Positions 1 to 6,134 of a stretch of DNA of 9,781 nucleotides are shown here, piece by piece. The stretch covers positions 1 through 9,781 of the forward strand of contig JBLGAT010000098.1 of assembly GCA_047612485.1 (NCBI GenBank). The letters are read 5' to 3'. The position numbers and the translations under genes were made by a program. Source of the stretch: Sediminicola sp047612485 (GTDB lineage: Bacteria; Bacteroidota; Bacteroidia; Flavobacteriales; Flavobacteriaceae). Each line of letters starts with the position of its first letter. Position 1 is the stretch's first letter. The notes under the pieces were generated by a model, which was not told the DNA's origin, did no database searches, and saw only the letters and a list, made by a program, of their open reading frames with translations.

Positions 1-2
1 CC

Positions 3-1409
3 TTTGTACAATTAGGAAGAAATGGTGGTTTTCAACAAAGGAAATCGAGCCAATTGATCGAAGACTTAGAATATACAGGGTACGTAAAGGACATCTTGCG
101 CATTATAGATGAAGACACTAAATCCTTTAAAATCGAAATAGGAGCTTCCTATAGGAATAAAACAAGGGATTTCAGCTCTGAGTTTATTGGCGTAGAAGAA
201 ACTTCCACTAATGCCATCAACCCACCTTCCATTGATGATCTTGGGGGAATTTTCCAGCAGGCGAATTTTGATAATGGCTTACTGAATATCAACCGCTTGG
301 GAACCAACGCCAATGGAGAAAGAAAAGATATCTATACTGGGGAATTGGACTCAAAAGCCTTCTTTACAGATTTCAACGTAGGTCTAGGCCAATGGAATTT
401 CAATGTTGGTATGCGCTACCAAAAAGATCAGATCAACGTGACTTATGATATTGGGAATCTATTTCCTAGAACAGGAGAAAGTATTAAGGAATACAACAAT
501 TTATATCCAAGTTTGAACCTTAAATATAGTATTAACGAACTTAATTCCTTTCGTTTAGCTGTGAGCAGAACATTGACCTTGCCAGAATTCAAAGAGGTCT
601 CTCCTTTTGAATACGTGTCCCCAATAGGACAGATTACAAGAGGTAATGTTGATCTAGAAGCTTCCCGCAACTTAAACTATGACCTAAAATGGGAATATTT
701 CCCATCTGCTGGTCAATTGGTATCTGTATCTGCATTTTATAAGAATATTGCTGACCCAATCAACAGGGTAAGGGACAGAGGGTCTGCAGGCGTGTTCTCT
801 TATTTTAATTCAGCGGACAAAGCAGAAGTATTTGGCCTAGAGATGGAGACCAAATTGGATCTGGTAACCCCAAAAATATCGGAAGATGGTGCTGGAAAAT
901 CGGGTAATGGTCTTAACATGGTATTCAACGCAACTAGAATGTTCCATAGCCAGGACTTAAAAGAGATCTTTGACGACAATGGTAATTTGGTACGTAGTTT
1001 CCAATATAACAATTTGACAAAAACAGATTTACAAGGAGCTTCCGACTGGATTTTCAACTCCAGTCTAAACTTTACAACGGCTTCTGAAAATCCCTTTGCA
1101 GCATCATTGACCGCAAATTACGCCTCTGATAAAATCTATGCCTTGGGGGTTCCTACGGATCAAGCGAATAGAGATGTTTTTTACGATGCCGCAATCATAG
1201 AAAAAGGCTTTGTGACTTTAGACGCAGTAATGAGCAAGGATTTTGGCAAGAATTGGAGTATACGCCTTGTTGGCAAAAATCTATTGAACCCAAGTATTGA
1301 ACAAACCCAATCTGTAAGGAATAGCGGTACGGGCATTGCCCAAGACCAGACAGTGTTGTCCTATACCACAGGGATTGGCCTTAACCTAGGAGTGAATTAT
1401 AAATTTTAA
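3..1409 (+). CDS. TonB-dependent outer-membrane receptor, C-terminal part (5' end outside window)
   Basis: The reading frame is open from the first bases of the window, so the gene starts upstream and only about 468 C-terminal residues are visible. No plug domain or TonB box can be seen. The visible part reads as the beta-barrel of a TonB-dependent receptor: alternating aromatic/polar strands, the 'YPSLNLKYSI' and 'SRTLTLPEFKEVSPFE' segments, then 'GNVDLEAS...NYDLKWEYF', a pattern common in Bacteroidota TonB receptors. It ends in a strand finishing with Phe (GVNYKF), the usual outer-membrane insertion signal. Such receptors import substrates across the outer membrane using TonB/ExbBD energy. 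The substrate cannot be told from this part. The gene is followed after 38 bases, with no terminator, by a lipoprotein gene, so the two are probably co-transcribed and work together at the surface. The family call is secure; the substrate is unknown. Confidence 0.9.
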   Translation, partial: FVQLGRNGGFQQRKSSQLIEDLEYTGYVKDILRIIDEDTKSFKIEIGASYRNKTRDFSSEFIGVEETSTNAINPPSIDDLGGIFQQANFDNGLLNINRLGTNANGERKDIYTGELDSKAFFTDFNVGLGQWNFNVGMRYQKDQINVTYDIGNLFPRTGESIKEYNNLYPSLNLKYSINELNSFRLAVSRTLTLPEFKEVSPFEYVSPIGQITRGNVDLEASRNLNYDLKWEYFPSAGQLVSVSAFYKNIADPINRVRDRGSAGVFSYFNSADKAEVFGLEMETKLDLVTPKISEDGAGKSGNGLNMVFNATRMFHSQDLKEIFDDNGNLVRSFQYNNLTKTDLQGASDWIFNSSLNFTTASENPFAASLTANYASDKIYALGVPTDQANRDVFYDAAIIEKGFVTLDAVMSKDFGKNWSIRLVGKNLLNPSIEQTQSVRNSGTGIAQDQTVLSYTTGIGLNLGVNYKF

Positions 1410-1447
1410 TTAAAAAAGAACATCGAACCACAATTAAAATCTTGATT

Positions 1448-3415
1448 ATGACCACGAAAAAATTAAACTTGAAAATGTTATGTATTGCAGCTTTTGCCAT
1501 TTTCGCTGTAAGCTGCAGTACGGACACCTCATCTACCGACGAACCGTTTACACCCCCACCAGCGGAAGGTACGGAACTGAACGGTACCCTTAACGAAGAC
1601 AAAACTTTAGACGCCACTAAGGCGTATAGCCTTACAGGTACTTACAGTGTTTCAGCTGGTGCCACCTTGACTATCCCTGCAGGAACTAAAATTACTGCTA
1701 ACGTAGAATCTGGTAATTCAACCAGTACTTTCATCATTGTTCAAAAAGGAGGAAAAATAAACGTACAAGGCACCTCTAGCAACCCTGTTGTAATGACCTC
1801 AAACAATGAAACTCCCGGTGATTGGGGTGGTTTGGTAATTGCAGGTGATGCTACAACAACTGAAGGCACCAATGCCACAGCAGAAATAGGACAAATCGCA
1901 TATGGCGGTTCCAACGACGCTGACAATTCTGGATCTATCAGTTATATTATCATCAATTACGCAGGCGCACAGATCAATGCAGAATCACAGTTTAACGGTC
2001 TTACCTTATATGCCGTTGGTTCAGGAACAACTATGAACAATGTTGCTTTACTTAACGGTACTGATGACGGGGTAGAATTCTTTGGAGGTACTGCTTCTAT
2101 CACTAATTTGTATTTAGAGAACAATGAAGATGATGCCATTGACTGGACTGAAGGTTGGAGTGGTACGGTTACCAATGCGTATGCCTTACATTCCAAAGCT
2201 GGTTTTTCTACGGCGGTTGAAGCAGACGGGATCAACAAGAACCCAAAATTAGTGAACTTTACCGCTGTTTCTTCTGTTGGTGGTATAGCATTACAGTTCA
2301 AAAAAGAATCTGGCGCTACTATAACTGGACTTTCATTAGCTGGTTACGATATTAGTGTGGATATGAAGGATAATGGTCCTTTAGCCAATGTTCAACTAGA
2401 TGGAGCATCTGCAGATCCTGCAAAAAATTATATTGCTGCACCAACTGTTGATTTAGCAACCTTTGCATGGGTAAATTCTACCACTGCTGTAGAAACAAGC
2501 GTATTGACTGGAAGTGTAACTACAGACTTGGCCTTGAATGCCAATATCACTTATTTCCTTGATCAAACCTTAAGTGTTGAAGCCGGTGCAAAATTGACCA
2601 TCCCTGCTGGAACAAAAATCATTGCCGATGTAGAAAGTGGAAATGAGACAAGTACTTATATTTTGATTCAAAAAGGTGCCCAAATTGATGTTCAGGGAAC
2701 AGAAGCTGCACCTGTTGTAATGACCTCAACCAATGAAACTCCAGGAAATTGGGGTGGCTTAGTGATTGCTGGTGATGCAACTACAACCGAAGGTACCAAT
2801 GCCACTGCAGAGGTAGGACAAATCGCTTATGGTGGTTCTAACGATCAAGACAACTCTGGATCTATCAGGTATTTGATCATCAACTATGCCGGTGCACAGA
2901 TCAATGCAGAATCACAATTCAACGGATTGACACTTTATGCTGTAGGTTCTGGTACTACTATCGAGAACATAGCGGTATTGAATGGTACGGATGATGGTGT
3001 TGAGTTCTTCGGAGGAACCGTTACAGCTTCTAACATGTATTTTGAAAACAACGAAGATGATGCTGTAGACTGGACTGAAGGATGGAATGGATCTATTACC
3101 AACACTTACATATTGCACAACAAAGCTGGATTCTCAACTGCATTAGAAGCTGATGGGGTTAACAACAACCCATCATTTACCAACTTAACTGCAGTTTCGA
3201 CAGTAGATGGTATGGCACTACAGTTTAAAAAAACATCTGGAGCAACATTTACCAATGTGAACATATCTGGTTATGCAACTAACCTGGACATGAAGGACAA
3301 TGGCCCATTAGCTAATGTCATCGTAGATGGAACTCCATTGACAACTGCCACTGACAATGTTTTTAATGGAACTTTAGTTGACATCAACCTATTTGCTTGG
3401 GCTACTGATTACTAA
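1448..3415 (+). CDS. Surface-type lipoprotein of two tandem beta-helix-like units
   Basis: The product has 655 residues from the ATG at 1448. An in-frame TTG two codons earlier (1442) is less likely. The N-terminus MTTKKLNLK, a hydrophobic stretch and a lipobox ending in Cys23 (FAVSC) mark a signal-peptidase-II lipoprotein. A Ser/Thr/Asp/Pro-rich linker (about 24-43) follows. The rest is two homologous units, residues 44-352 and 353-655, each carrying 'LTIPAGTKI', 'WGGLVIAGDATTTEG' (W126 and W435), 'DDGVEFFGG' (D206 and D515) and 'WTEGW' (W233 and W542). Short Gly/Asn-rich turns between beta-prone stretches suggest a right-handed parallel beta-helix. From memory, similar 'WGG...DDGVEFFGG' proteins recur beside TonB receptors in marine Bacteroidota, often under vague names. 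Its position directly after the receptor gene suggests a surface-exposed binding partner, by analogy to SusC/SusD pairs, although it is not SusD-like in sequence. No catalytic motif is recognised and no T9SS sorting domain is present. Confidence 0.85.
   Translation: MTTKKLNLKMLCIAAFAIFAVSCSTDTSSTDEPFTPPPAEGTELNGTLNEDKTLDATKAYSLTGTYSVSAGATLTIPAGTKITANVESGNSTSTFIIVQKGGKINVQGTSSNPVVMTSNNETPGDWGGLVIAGDATTTEGTNATAEIGQIAYGGSNDADNSGSISYIIINYAGAQINAESQFNGLTLYAVGSGTTMNNVALLNGTDDGVEFFGGTASITNLYLENNEDDAIDWTEGWSGTVTNAYALHSKAGFSTAVEADGINKNPKLVNFTAVSSVGGIALQFKKESGATITGLSLAGYDISVDMKDNGPLANVQLDGASADPAKNYIAAPTVDLATFAWVNSTTAVETSVLTGSVTTDLALNANITYFLDQTLSVEAGAKLTIPAGTKIIADVESGNETSTYILIQKGAQIDVQGTEAAPVVMTSTNETPGNWGGLVIAGDATTTEGTNATAEVGQIAYGGSNDQDNSGSIRYLIINYAGAQINAESQFNGLTLYAVGSGTTIENIAVLNGTDDGVEFFGGTVTASNMYFENNEDDAVDWTEGWNGSITNTYILHNKAGFSTALEADGVNNNPSFTNLTAVSTVDGMALQFKKTSGATFTNVNISGYATNLDMKDNGPLANVIVDGTPLTTATDNVFNGTLVDINLFAWATDY
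1577..3412 (+). repeat. Tandem intragenic duplication, 927-base period (two units)
   Basis: Unit 1 is about 1577-2503 and unit 2 about 2504-3412. Five or more landmarks (ctg/ttg for the opening Leu, PVVMTS, GSI, QINAES, WTEGW, MKDNGPLAN) all recur at exactly 927 bases. The duplication is therefore free of gaps over almost its whole length, with a single one-codon difference near the end and a shorter tail in unit 2. Protein identity in the central ~200 residues is roughly three quarters by eye, while many third codon positions differ. This points to an old duplication kept under protein-level constraint. Confidence 0.93.
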
Positions 3416-3439
3416 ACCCATAAATAACATATATTCTAC

Positions 3440-3468
3440 AAAAACACCCTTCTCAAAGGGTGTTTTTT
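3440..3468 (+). terminator. Rho-independent terminator after the lipoprotein gene
   Basis: A perfect hairpin with core arms AAACACCCTT (3442-3451) and AAGGGTGTTT (3456-3465) has a CTCA loop, is extended by further A-T pairs, and ends in a T tract. It lies 25 bases after the lipoprotein stop and closes the receptor-lipoprotein unit. Confidence 0.9.
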
Positions 3469-3508
3469 GCATTTCATCGATTATTTTTAATTTTTCTCCA
3501 CTGTTACC

Positions 3509-3538
3509 TTAGACAAATCTTCAAAATCAGTACCTTTA
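3509..3538 (+). promoter_or_regulatory. Candidate Bacteroidota promoter for the first sorting-domain mini-gene
   Basis: TACCTTTA (3531-3538) matches the Bacteroidota -7 element TAnnTTTG at all but the last base. A weak TTAG lies 18 bases upstream in the -33 position. It sits 16 bases before the ATG at 3555 and downstream of the preceding terminator, so a separate transcript is plausible. Motif-based only. Confidence 0.4.
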
Positions 3539-3554
3539 TTTTATATCCGGATAA

Positions 3555-3863
3555 ATGAAGCACCTCTACCTAATTCTTCTTTTTTTCATTACTACAATAG
3601 CCTTCAGCCAACAGAAAACTAGCTCTGGTGAAATCGAAGGCCTAACTGTTTATCCGAATCCAGTCACCAACGGTAAAGTATTCATAAAAACCAAGGAAAA
3701 CGCTCCAAAGAAAATCATGATCTTTGATGTTTTTGGCGGTAATTTATTGGAAACTACAATTTTAGGTTCCGAATTGAATCTTGGCAATTTAGATGCAGGG
3801 GTATATATGATCCGAATCTTTGAAAAAGATAAGGTAGCCACTCGCAAATTAATCATTAAATAA
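3555..3863 (+). CDS. Stand-alone T9SS type A sorting-domain protein (mini-protein 1)
   Basis: The product has 102 residues. A Sec signal peptide (MKHLYLILLFFITTIAFS, probable cut before Gln19) is followed by a linker of about ten residues. The remainder is a type A T9SS C-terminal sorting domain: YPNP (33-36), the 'FDVFGG' strand, 'LDAGVYMIRI', and the basic end 'ATRKLIIK'. In known T9SS cargo this ~70-80-residue domain directs passage through the outer-membrane translocon and is normally removed by the sortase PorU, which attaches the cargo to the surface. Here there is essentially no cargo, so the usual role does not explain the gene. Possible roles are a regulatory or scaffold sorting-domain protein, or a remnant of a larger cargo. 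A paralogue lies immediately downstream. The domain call is secure; the function is unknown. Confidence 0.85.
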   Translation: MKHLYLILLFFITTIAFSQQKTSSGEIEGLTVYPNPVTNGKVFIKTKENAPKKIMIFDVFGGNLLETTILGSELNLGNLDAGVYMIRIFEKDKVATRKLIIK

Positions 3864-4011
3864 CTGCGCACCCTTTCTATATCATTATCCATGAAGTTGC
3901 TAGAAATCTGTTTTTTAGCACATTATATCGATTCTAAAAGTTAAAAAATCTATTTCACCTACAAAATTTGGCGTTTCACAACAAATAGTATTCGAAAGTA
4001 TTCTCTTTTGT

Positions 4012-4019
4012 TACATTTA
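4012..4019 (+). promoter_or_regulatory. Candidate -7 element for the second sorting-domain mini-gene
   Basis: TACATTTA fits TAnnTTTG at all but the last base and lies 25 bases before the ATG at 4045. The -33 region has only a weak TTCG at 3991-3994. There is no terminator in 3864-4011, so read-through from the first mini-gene is equally possible. Confidence 0.3.
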
Positions 4020-4044
4020 CAGTGATGATCCCAAATTGGAACGT

Positions 4045-4368
4045 ATGAAAAGAATTTACCTTACCATATTATTAACCTTTAGCTTTTTGCTCTCGGCACA
4101 GGAAATGGTTGATATCAACACCCCCAATAATTCCGATATCATTGGGTTTAAATTATATCCAAATCCGGCCTTTGACGATGTGGTCTATGTAACGACCAAA
4201 CTGAACGACACCAAGGATATTGTTGTATACGATGTATTTGGGGCCGTGGTCCTAAAAGATAGAATATCCACAAATTCATTGAATATATCCCGATTAATCT
4301 CTGGAGTATACGTACTTCAAATTACGGAGAACAACCAAACAATGACCAGAAAATTGGTCGTAAAATAA
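4045..4368 (+). CDS. Stand-alone T9SS type A sorting-domain protein (mini-protein 2)
   Basis: The product has 107 residues from the ATG at 4045. This start gives a clean signal peptide (MKRIYLTILLTFSFLLSA, probable cut before Gln19); an in-frame TTG three codons upstream only adds charged residues before it. After a linker of about 15 residues comes a type A sorting domain: YPNP (38-41), 'YDVFGAVVL', 'ISGVYVLQI' and the basic end 'TRKLVVK'. It aligns along its length with the preceding mini-protein at about one third identity by eye. The two are therefore diverged paralogues rather than a recent duplication. As with its neighbour, there is no cargo domain between signal and sorting domain. 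Export by Sec and then T9SS is the expected route; what it does afterwards is unknown. Closed by a terminator. Confidence 0.83.
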   Translation: MKRIYLTILLTFSFLLSAQEMVDINTPNNSDIIGFKLYPNPAFDDVVYVTTKLNDTKDIVVYDVFGAVVLKDRISTNSLNISRLISGVYVLQITENNQTMTRKLVVK

Positions 4369-4394
4369 ATTACCCCATGTAACTTAATCAATGC

Positions 4395-4418
4395 AGCCCC
4401 TACAAAAGGGGCTTTTTT
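4395..4418 (+). terminator. Rho-independent terminator after mini-protein 2
   Basis: The hairpin AGCCCCT (4395-4401) / AGGGGCT (4407-4413), with loop ACAAA, is followed by a T6 tract. It is 26 bases past the stop and just upstream of the promoter of the next gene. Confidence 0.88.
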
Positions 4419-4420
4419 AT

Positions 4421-4450
4421 TTTACAGTGACAAAGGTATCCTTACTTTTG
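4421..4450 (+). promoter_or_regulatory. Promoter of the LuxE-like gene
   Basis: TACTTTTG (4443-4450) is a perfect match to the Bacteroidota -7 element TAnnTTTG. TTTA (4421-4424), 18 bases upstream, approximates the -33 TTTG. It lies directly after the previous terminator and 17 bases before the ATG, predicting a leader of only about 10-15 bases. Confidence 0.55.
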
Positions 4451-4467
4451 TCCTTTCAATATTGAAC

Positions 4468-5445
4468 ATGGACTTCCAGAGCATCTTCGAATTAAAAAAT
4501 TCCGACGAATTTCAGGCAAAAGCACTAGAAGTTTTTGCCTACCAATACCGGAACAATTCGGTATACCGTAAGTTTTGTTCACTTCTGGGAAAAAGCCAGG
4601 ATAATGTGACCCATTTAAAGGATATTCCCTTTTTGCCCATTGATTTTTTTAAATCCAAAAAAATCGTTCCTGCCTCTACTACACCAAAAACCATATTTAC
4701 AAGCAGCGGCACCACGGGTAGTGTTACAAGTAAACACTATGTTTTGGACCCCAAGATTTACGAAGACAGCTACACCAAAGCCTTTGAGCTTTTTTATGGT
4801 GACGTAACCAACTACTGCGTATTGGCCCTATTACCTTCCTATTTGGAGCGAAAGGGGTCCTCTTTAATTTATATGGTGGATGACCTCATCAAAAAAAGCA
4901 AACATCCGGAAAGTGGCTTTTATCTGAATGATATTGATCTGCTCAAGAAAAAAATACAGGCCTTGGACGGGAAGGGTACCAAAATCTTGCTCATTGGAGT
5001 TTCTTTTGCCCTCTTGGATATGGCAGAAAAAGATTCCTTACAATTAAAGCATACCACCGTAATGGAAACTGGAGGTATGAAAGGTAGGAGAAAGGAAATG
5101 ATCCGGGAAGAGCTACATGGTATATTAAAGCAAGGCTTCGGGGTAGACCATATACATTCCGAATATGGGATGACCGAGCTTTTGTCCCAAGGCTACTCCA
5201 ATGGGGAAGGGATCTTTTATTCCCCTCCATGGATGAAAATTCTTGTCAGGGACCCTGAAGACCCTATGACCTACTTGGCTCCGGGGAAAACTGGAGGTGT
5301 GAATGTCATAGATCTTGCCAACATACATTCCTGCTCCTTCATTGCCACCCAAGATCTGGGGAAGGTATATCCCGACGGGAGTTTTGAAATTTTGGGCCGA
5401 TTTGACAATTCGGATATCAGAGGTTGTAATTTGATGGCGCTGTAG
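4468..5445 (+). CDS. LuxE/PaaK-like acyl-adenylate-forming protein (acyl-protein synthetase family)
   Basis: The product has 325 residues from the ATG at 4468. An in-frame TTG at 4462 is a weaker start. Motifs of the adenylate-forming superfamily are present in order: the phosphate-binding loop TSSGTTG (78-84), YGMTE (233-237), and GRFDNSDIRG (310-319), the counterpart of the GRxD...RG hinge. Such enzymes activate a carboxylic or fatty acid with ATP to an acyl-AMP and pass it to a thiol. LuxE itself supplies fatty acids to the bacterial luciferase reductase complex. The protein stops six residues after the hinge, so it lacks the mobile C-terminal domain of typical acyl-CoA ligases. That is usual for LuxE-like proteins. 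No luxCDAB genes are nearby, so luminescence is not implied. A Cys at 320 close to the C-terminus is a possible acyl carrier, by analogy with LuxE's C-terminal Cys. The fold is well supported; the substrate is unknown. Confidence 0.85.
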   Translation: MDFQSIFELKNSDEFQAKALEVFAYQYRNNSVYRKFCSLLGKSQDNVTHLKDIPFLPIDFFKSKKIVPASTTPKTIFTSSGTTGSVTSKHYVLDPKIYEDSYTKAFELFYGDVTNYCVLALLPSYLERKGSSLIYMVDDLIKKSKHPESGFYLNDIDLLKKKIQALDGKGTKILLIGVSFALLDMAEKDSLQLKHTTVMETGGMKGRRKEMIREELHGILKQGFGVDHIHSEYGMTELLSQGYSNGEGIFYSPPWMKILVRDPEDPMTYLAPGKTGGVNVIDLANIHSCSFIATQDLGKVYPDGSFEILGRFDNSDIRGCNLMAL

Positions 5446-5682
5446 TCCTTGATTAAAACTTTTAAAAAATTACCCTTTATAAACAACTGATATCCAGATA
5501 TATAATTTATTTTTTGCTGTCTCTCAATGATTTAATATTGTACGTAGAATGTCTGGTTTTACGGTTTCATCTTAGCTCCAAATCTTATCCAACTATGTAA
5601 TCACTTAGGTTCTAACGATAACTATTGTAGGTGATTTGTCCTTTTATGATCTGGCTTTATTGAGCAACTAAAACACCCTATC
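5446..5682. other. AT-rich intergenic stretch without coding signal
   Basis: About 240 bases lie between the LuxE-like stop and the decayed cupin gene. I see no convincing ORF on either strand and no clear terminator for the upstream gene. There is one imperfect inverted repeat (AATCACTTA at 5599-5607, TAGGTGATT at 5628-5636; 8 of 9 positions pair) and a TAATATTG element at 5533-5540 that is one base off the -7 consensus. The stretch may hold the old regulatory region of the cupin gene. Confidence 0.5.
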
Positions 5683-6064
5683 ATGAAACGAAAAAATTTT
5701 ATTAAGCAGAGCATGTGGGTAGGAGCCACAGCCTTTACCCTGCCCGCCTTGGGCAACCCCTTACACAAAACATCCTTCGAGGACACCATGGATCCTAAAA
5801 TAATTAGGTAGGATGAAGGAAAATTGGAACTCACCGTGGGCAACAATACTACTATTTTGAAAGCTGGGGATCTGGCCTTTGGCCCCATAAATGTTCCTCA
5901 TTCTTGGAAAGTTATCGATGAAAAAAAAATGCCAAAGTGATCTTGAGCGTATTTCCCGCAGGAATTGAAAATATGTTTGAGGAACTGGGGGCATTGCCCC
6001 GGGACCGCCGGCTATGGAAAAAGTTACGGAGATCTGCGATCGTCAAGGGATTTCCTTTCTTTAA
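5683..6064 (+). pseudogene. Decayed secreted cupin-domain protein
   Basis: An intact start encodes a Tat-like or Sec-type signal (MKRKNFIKQS..., hydrophobic, ending near PALGNP) and runs to an in-frame TAG at 5809. The same frame continues as cupin sequence, 'GKLELTVGNN', 'LKAGDLAFGPINVPHSWKV' (the second cupin motif with its metal-ligand His in PHSW), to a TGA at 5938. Losing one base in the A9 run (5921-5929) moves the frame. The neighbouring frame continues as 'AKVILSVFPAGIENMFEELGALP' until the C4 run (5997-6000), where a second missing base shifts it again, and the third frame ends as 'GPPAMEKVTEICDRQGISFL' with TAA at 6062. The first cupin motif (GxxxxxHxH...E) is absent between the signal and the visible domain, suggesting an internal deletion at about 5806-5815. 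With a stop, two frameshifts and a missing motif, it cannot make a working protein. The homopolymer frameshifts alone could be sequencing errors; the stop and missing half are harder to explain that way. Confidence 0.82.
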
Positions 6065-6075
6065 TAAACAACTAT

Positions 6076-6115
6076 AAAAAACGGGTATTGTCTATAATTC
6101 AATACCCGTTTTTTT
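6076..6115. terminator. Bidirectional hairpin terminator between cupin pseudogene and tyrS
   Basis: Arms ACGGGTATTG (6081-6090) and CAATACCCGT (6100-6109) are extended by A5 on the left and T5-6 on the right to a stem of about 15 base pairs. The left A tract acts as a U tract for - strand transcription, so the hairpin can end both the pseudogene transcript (+) and tyrS (-), whose stop is 20 bases away. Confidence 0.88.
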
Positions 6116-6134
6116 CCTATTTATACTATTTCTT

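Noticed and set aside
1741..2301. Antisense open frames inside the repeat lipoprotein gene
   Set aside because: They arise from the low-stop composition of the Thr/Gly/Asn-rich repeat gene on the opposite strand. They show no signal, domain or start context, and the sense frame is clearly the coding one.
1577..3412. Could the internal repeat be a mobile element or CRISPR-like array?
   Set aside because: There are only two long units, both in the same reading frame within one protein, with no spacers, terminal inverted repeats or target duplications.
3898..3918. Hairpin GCTAGAAA / TTTTTAGC after mini-protein 1, considered as a terminator
   Set aside because: The stem is A-T-rich with a G-T pair and no T tract follows it, so it is too weak to call.
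4991..5486. Several - strand open frames across the LuxE-like gene
   Set aside because: The + strand frame has ordered adenylation motifs. The antisense products resemble no family and overlap each other in different frames.
5622..5994. - strand open frames of 77-88 codons opposite the cupin pseudogene
   Set aside because: They are antisense shadows. The + strand is clearly homologous to a cupin when read across frames, and these products have no recognisable feature.
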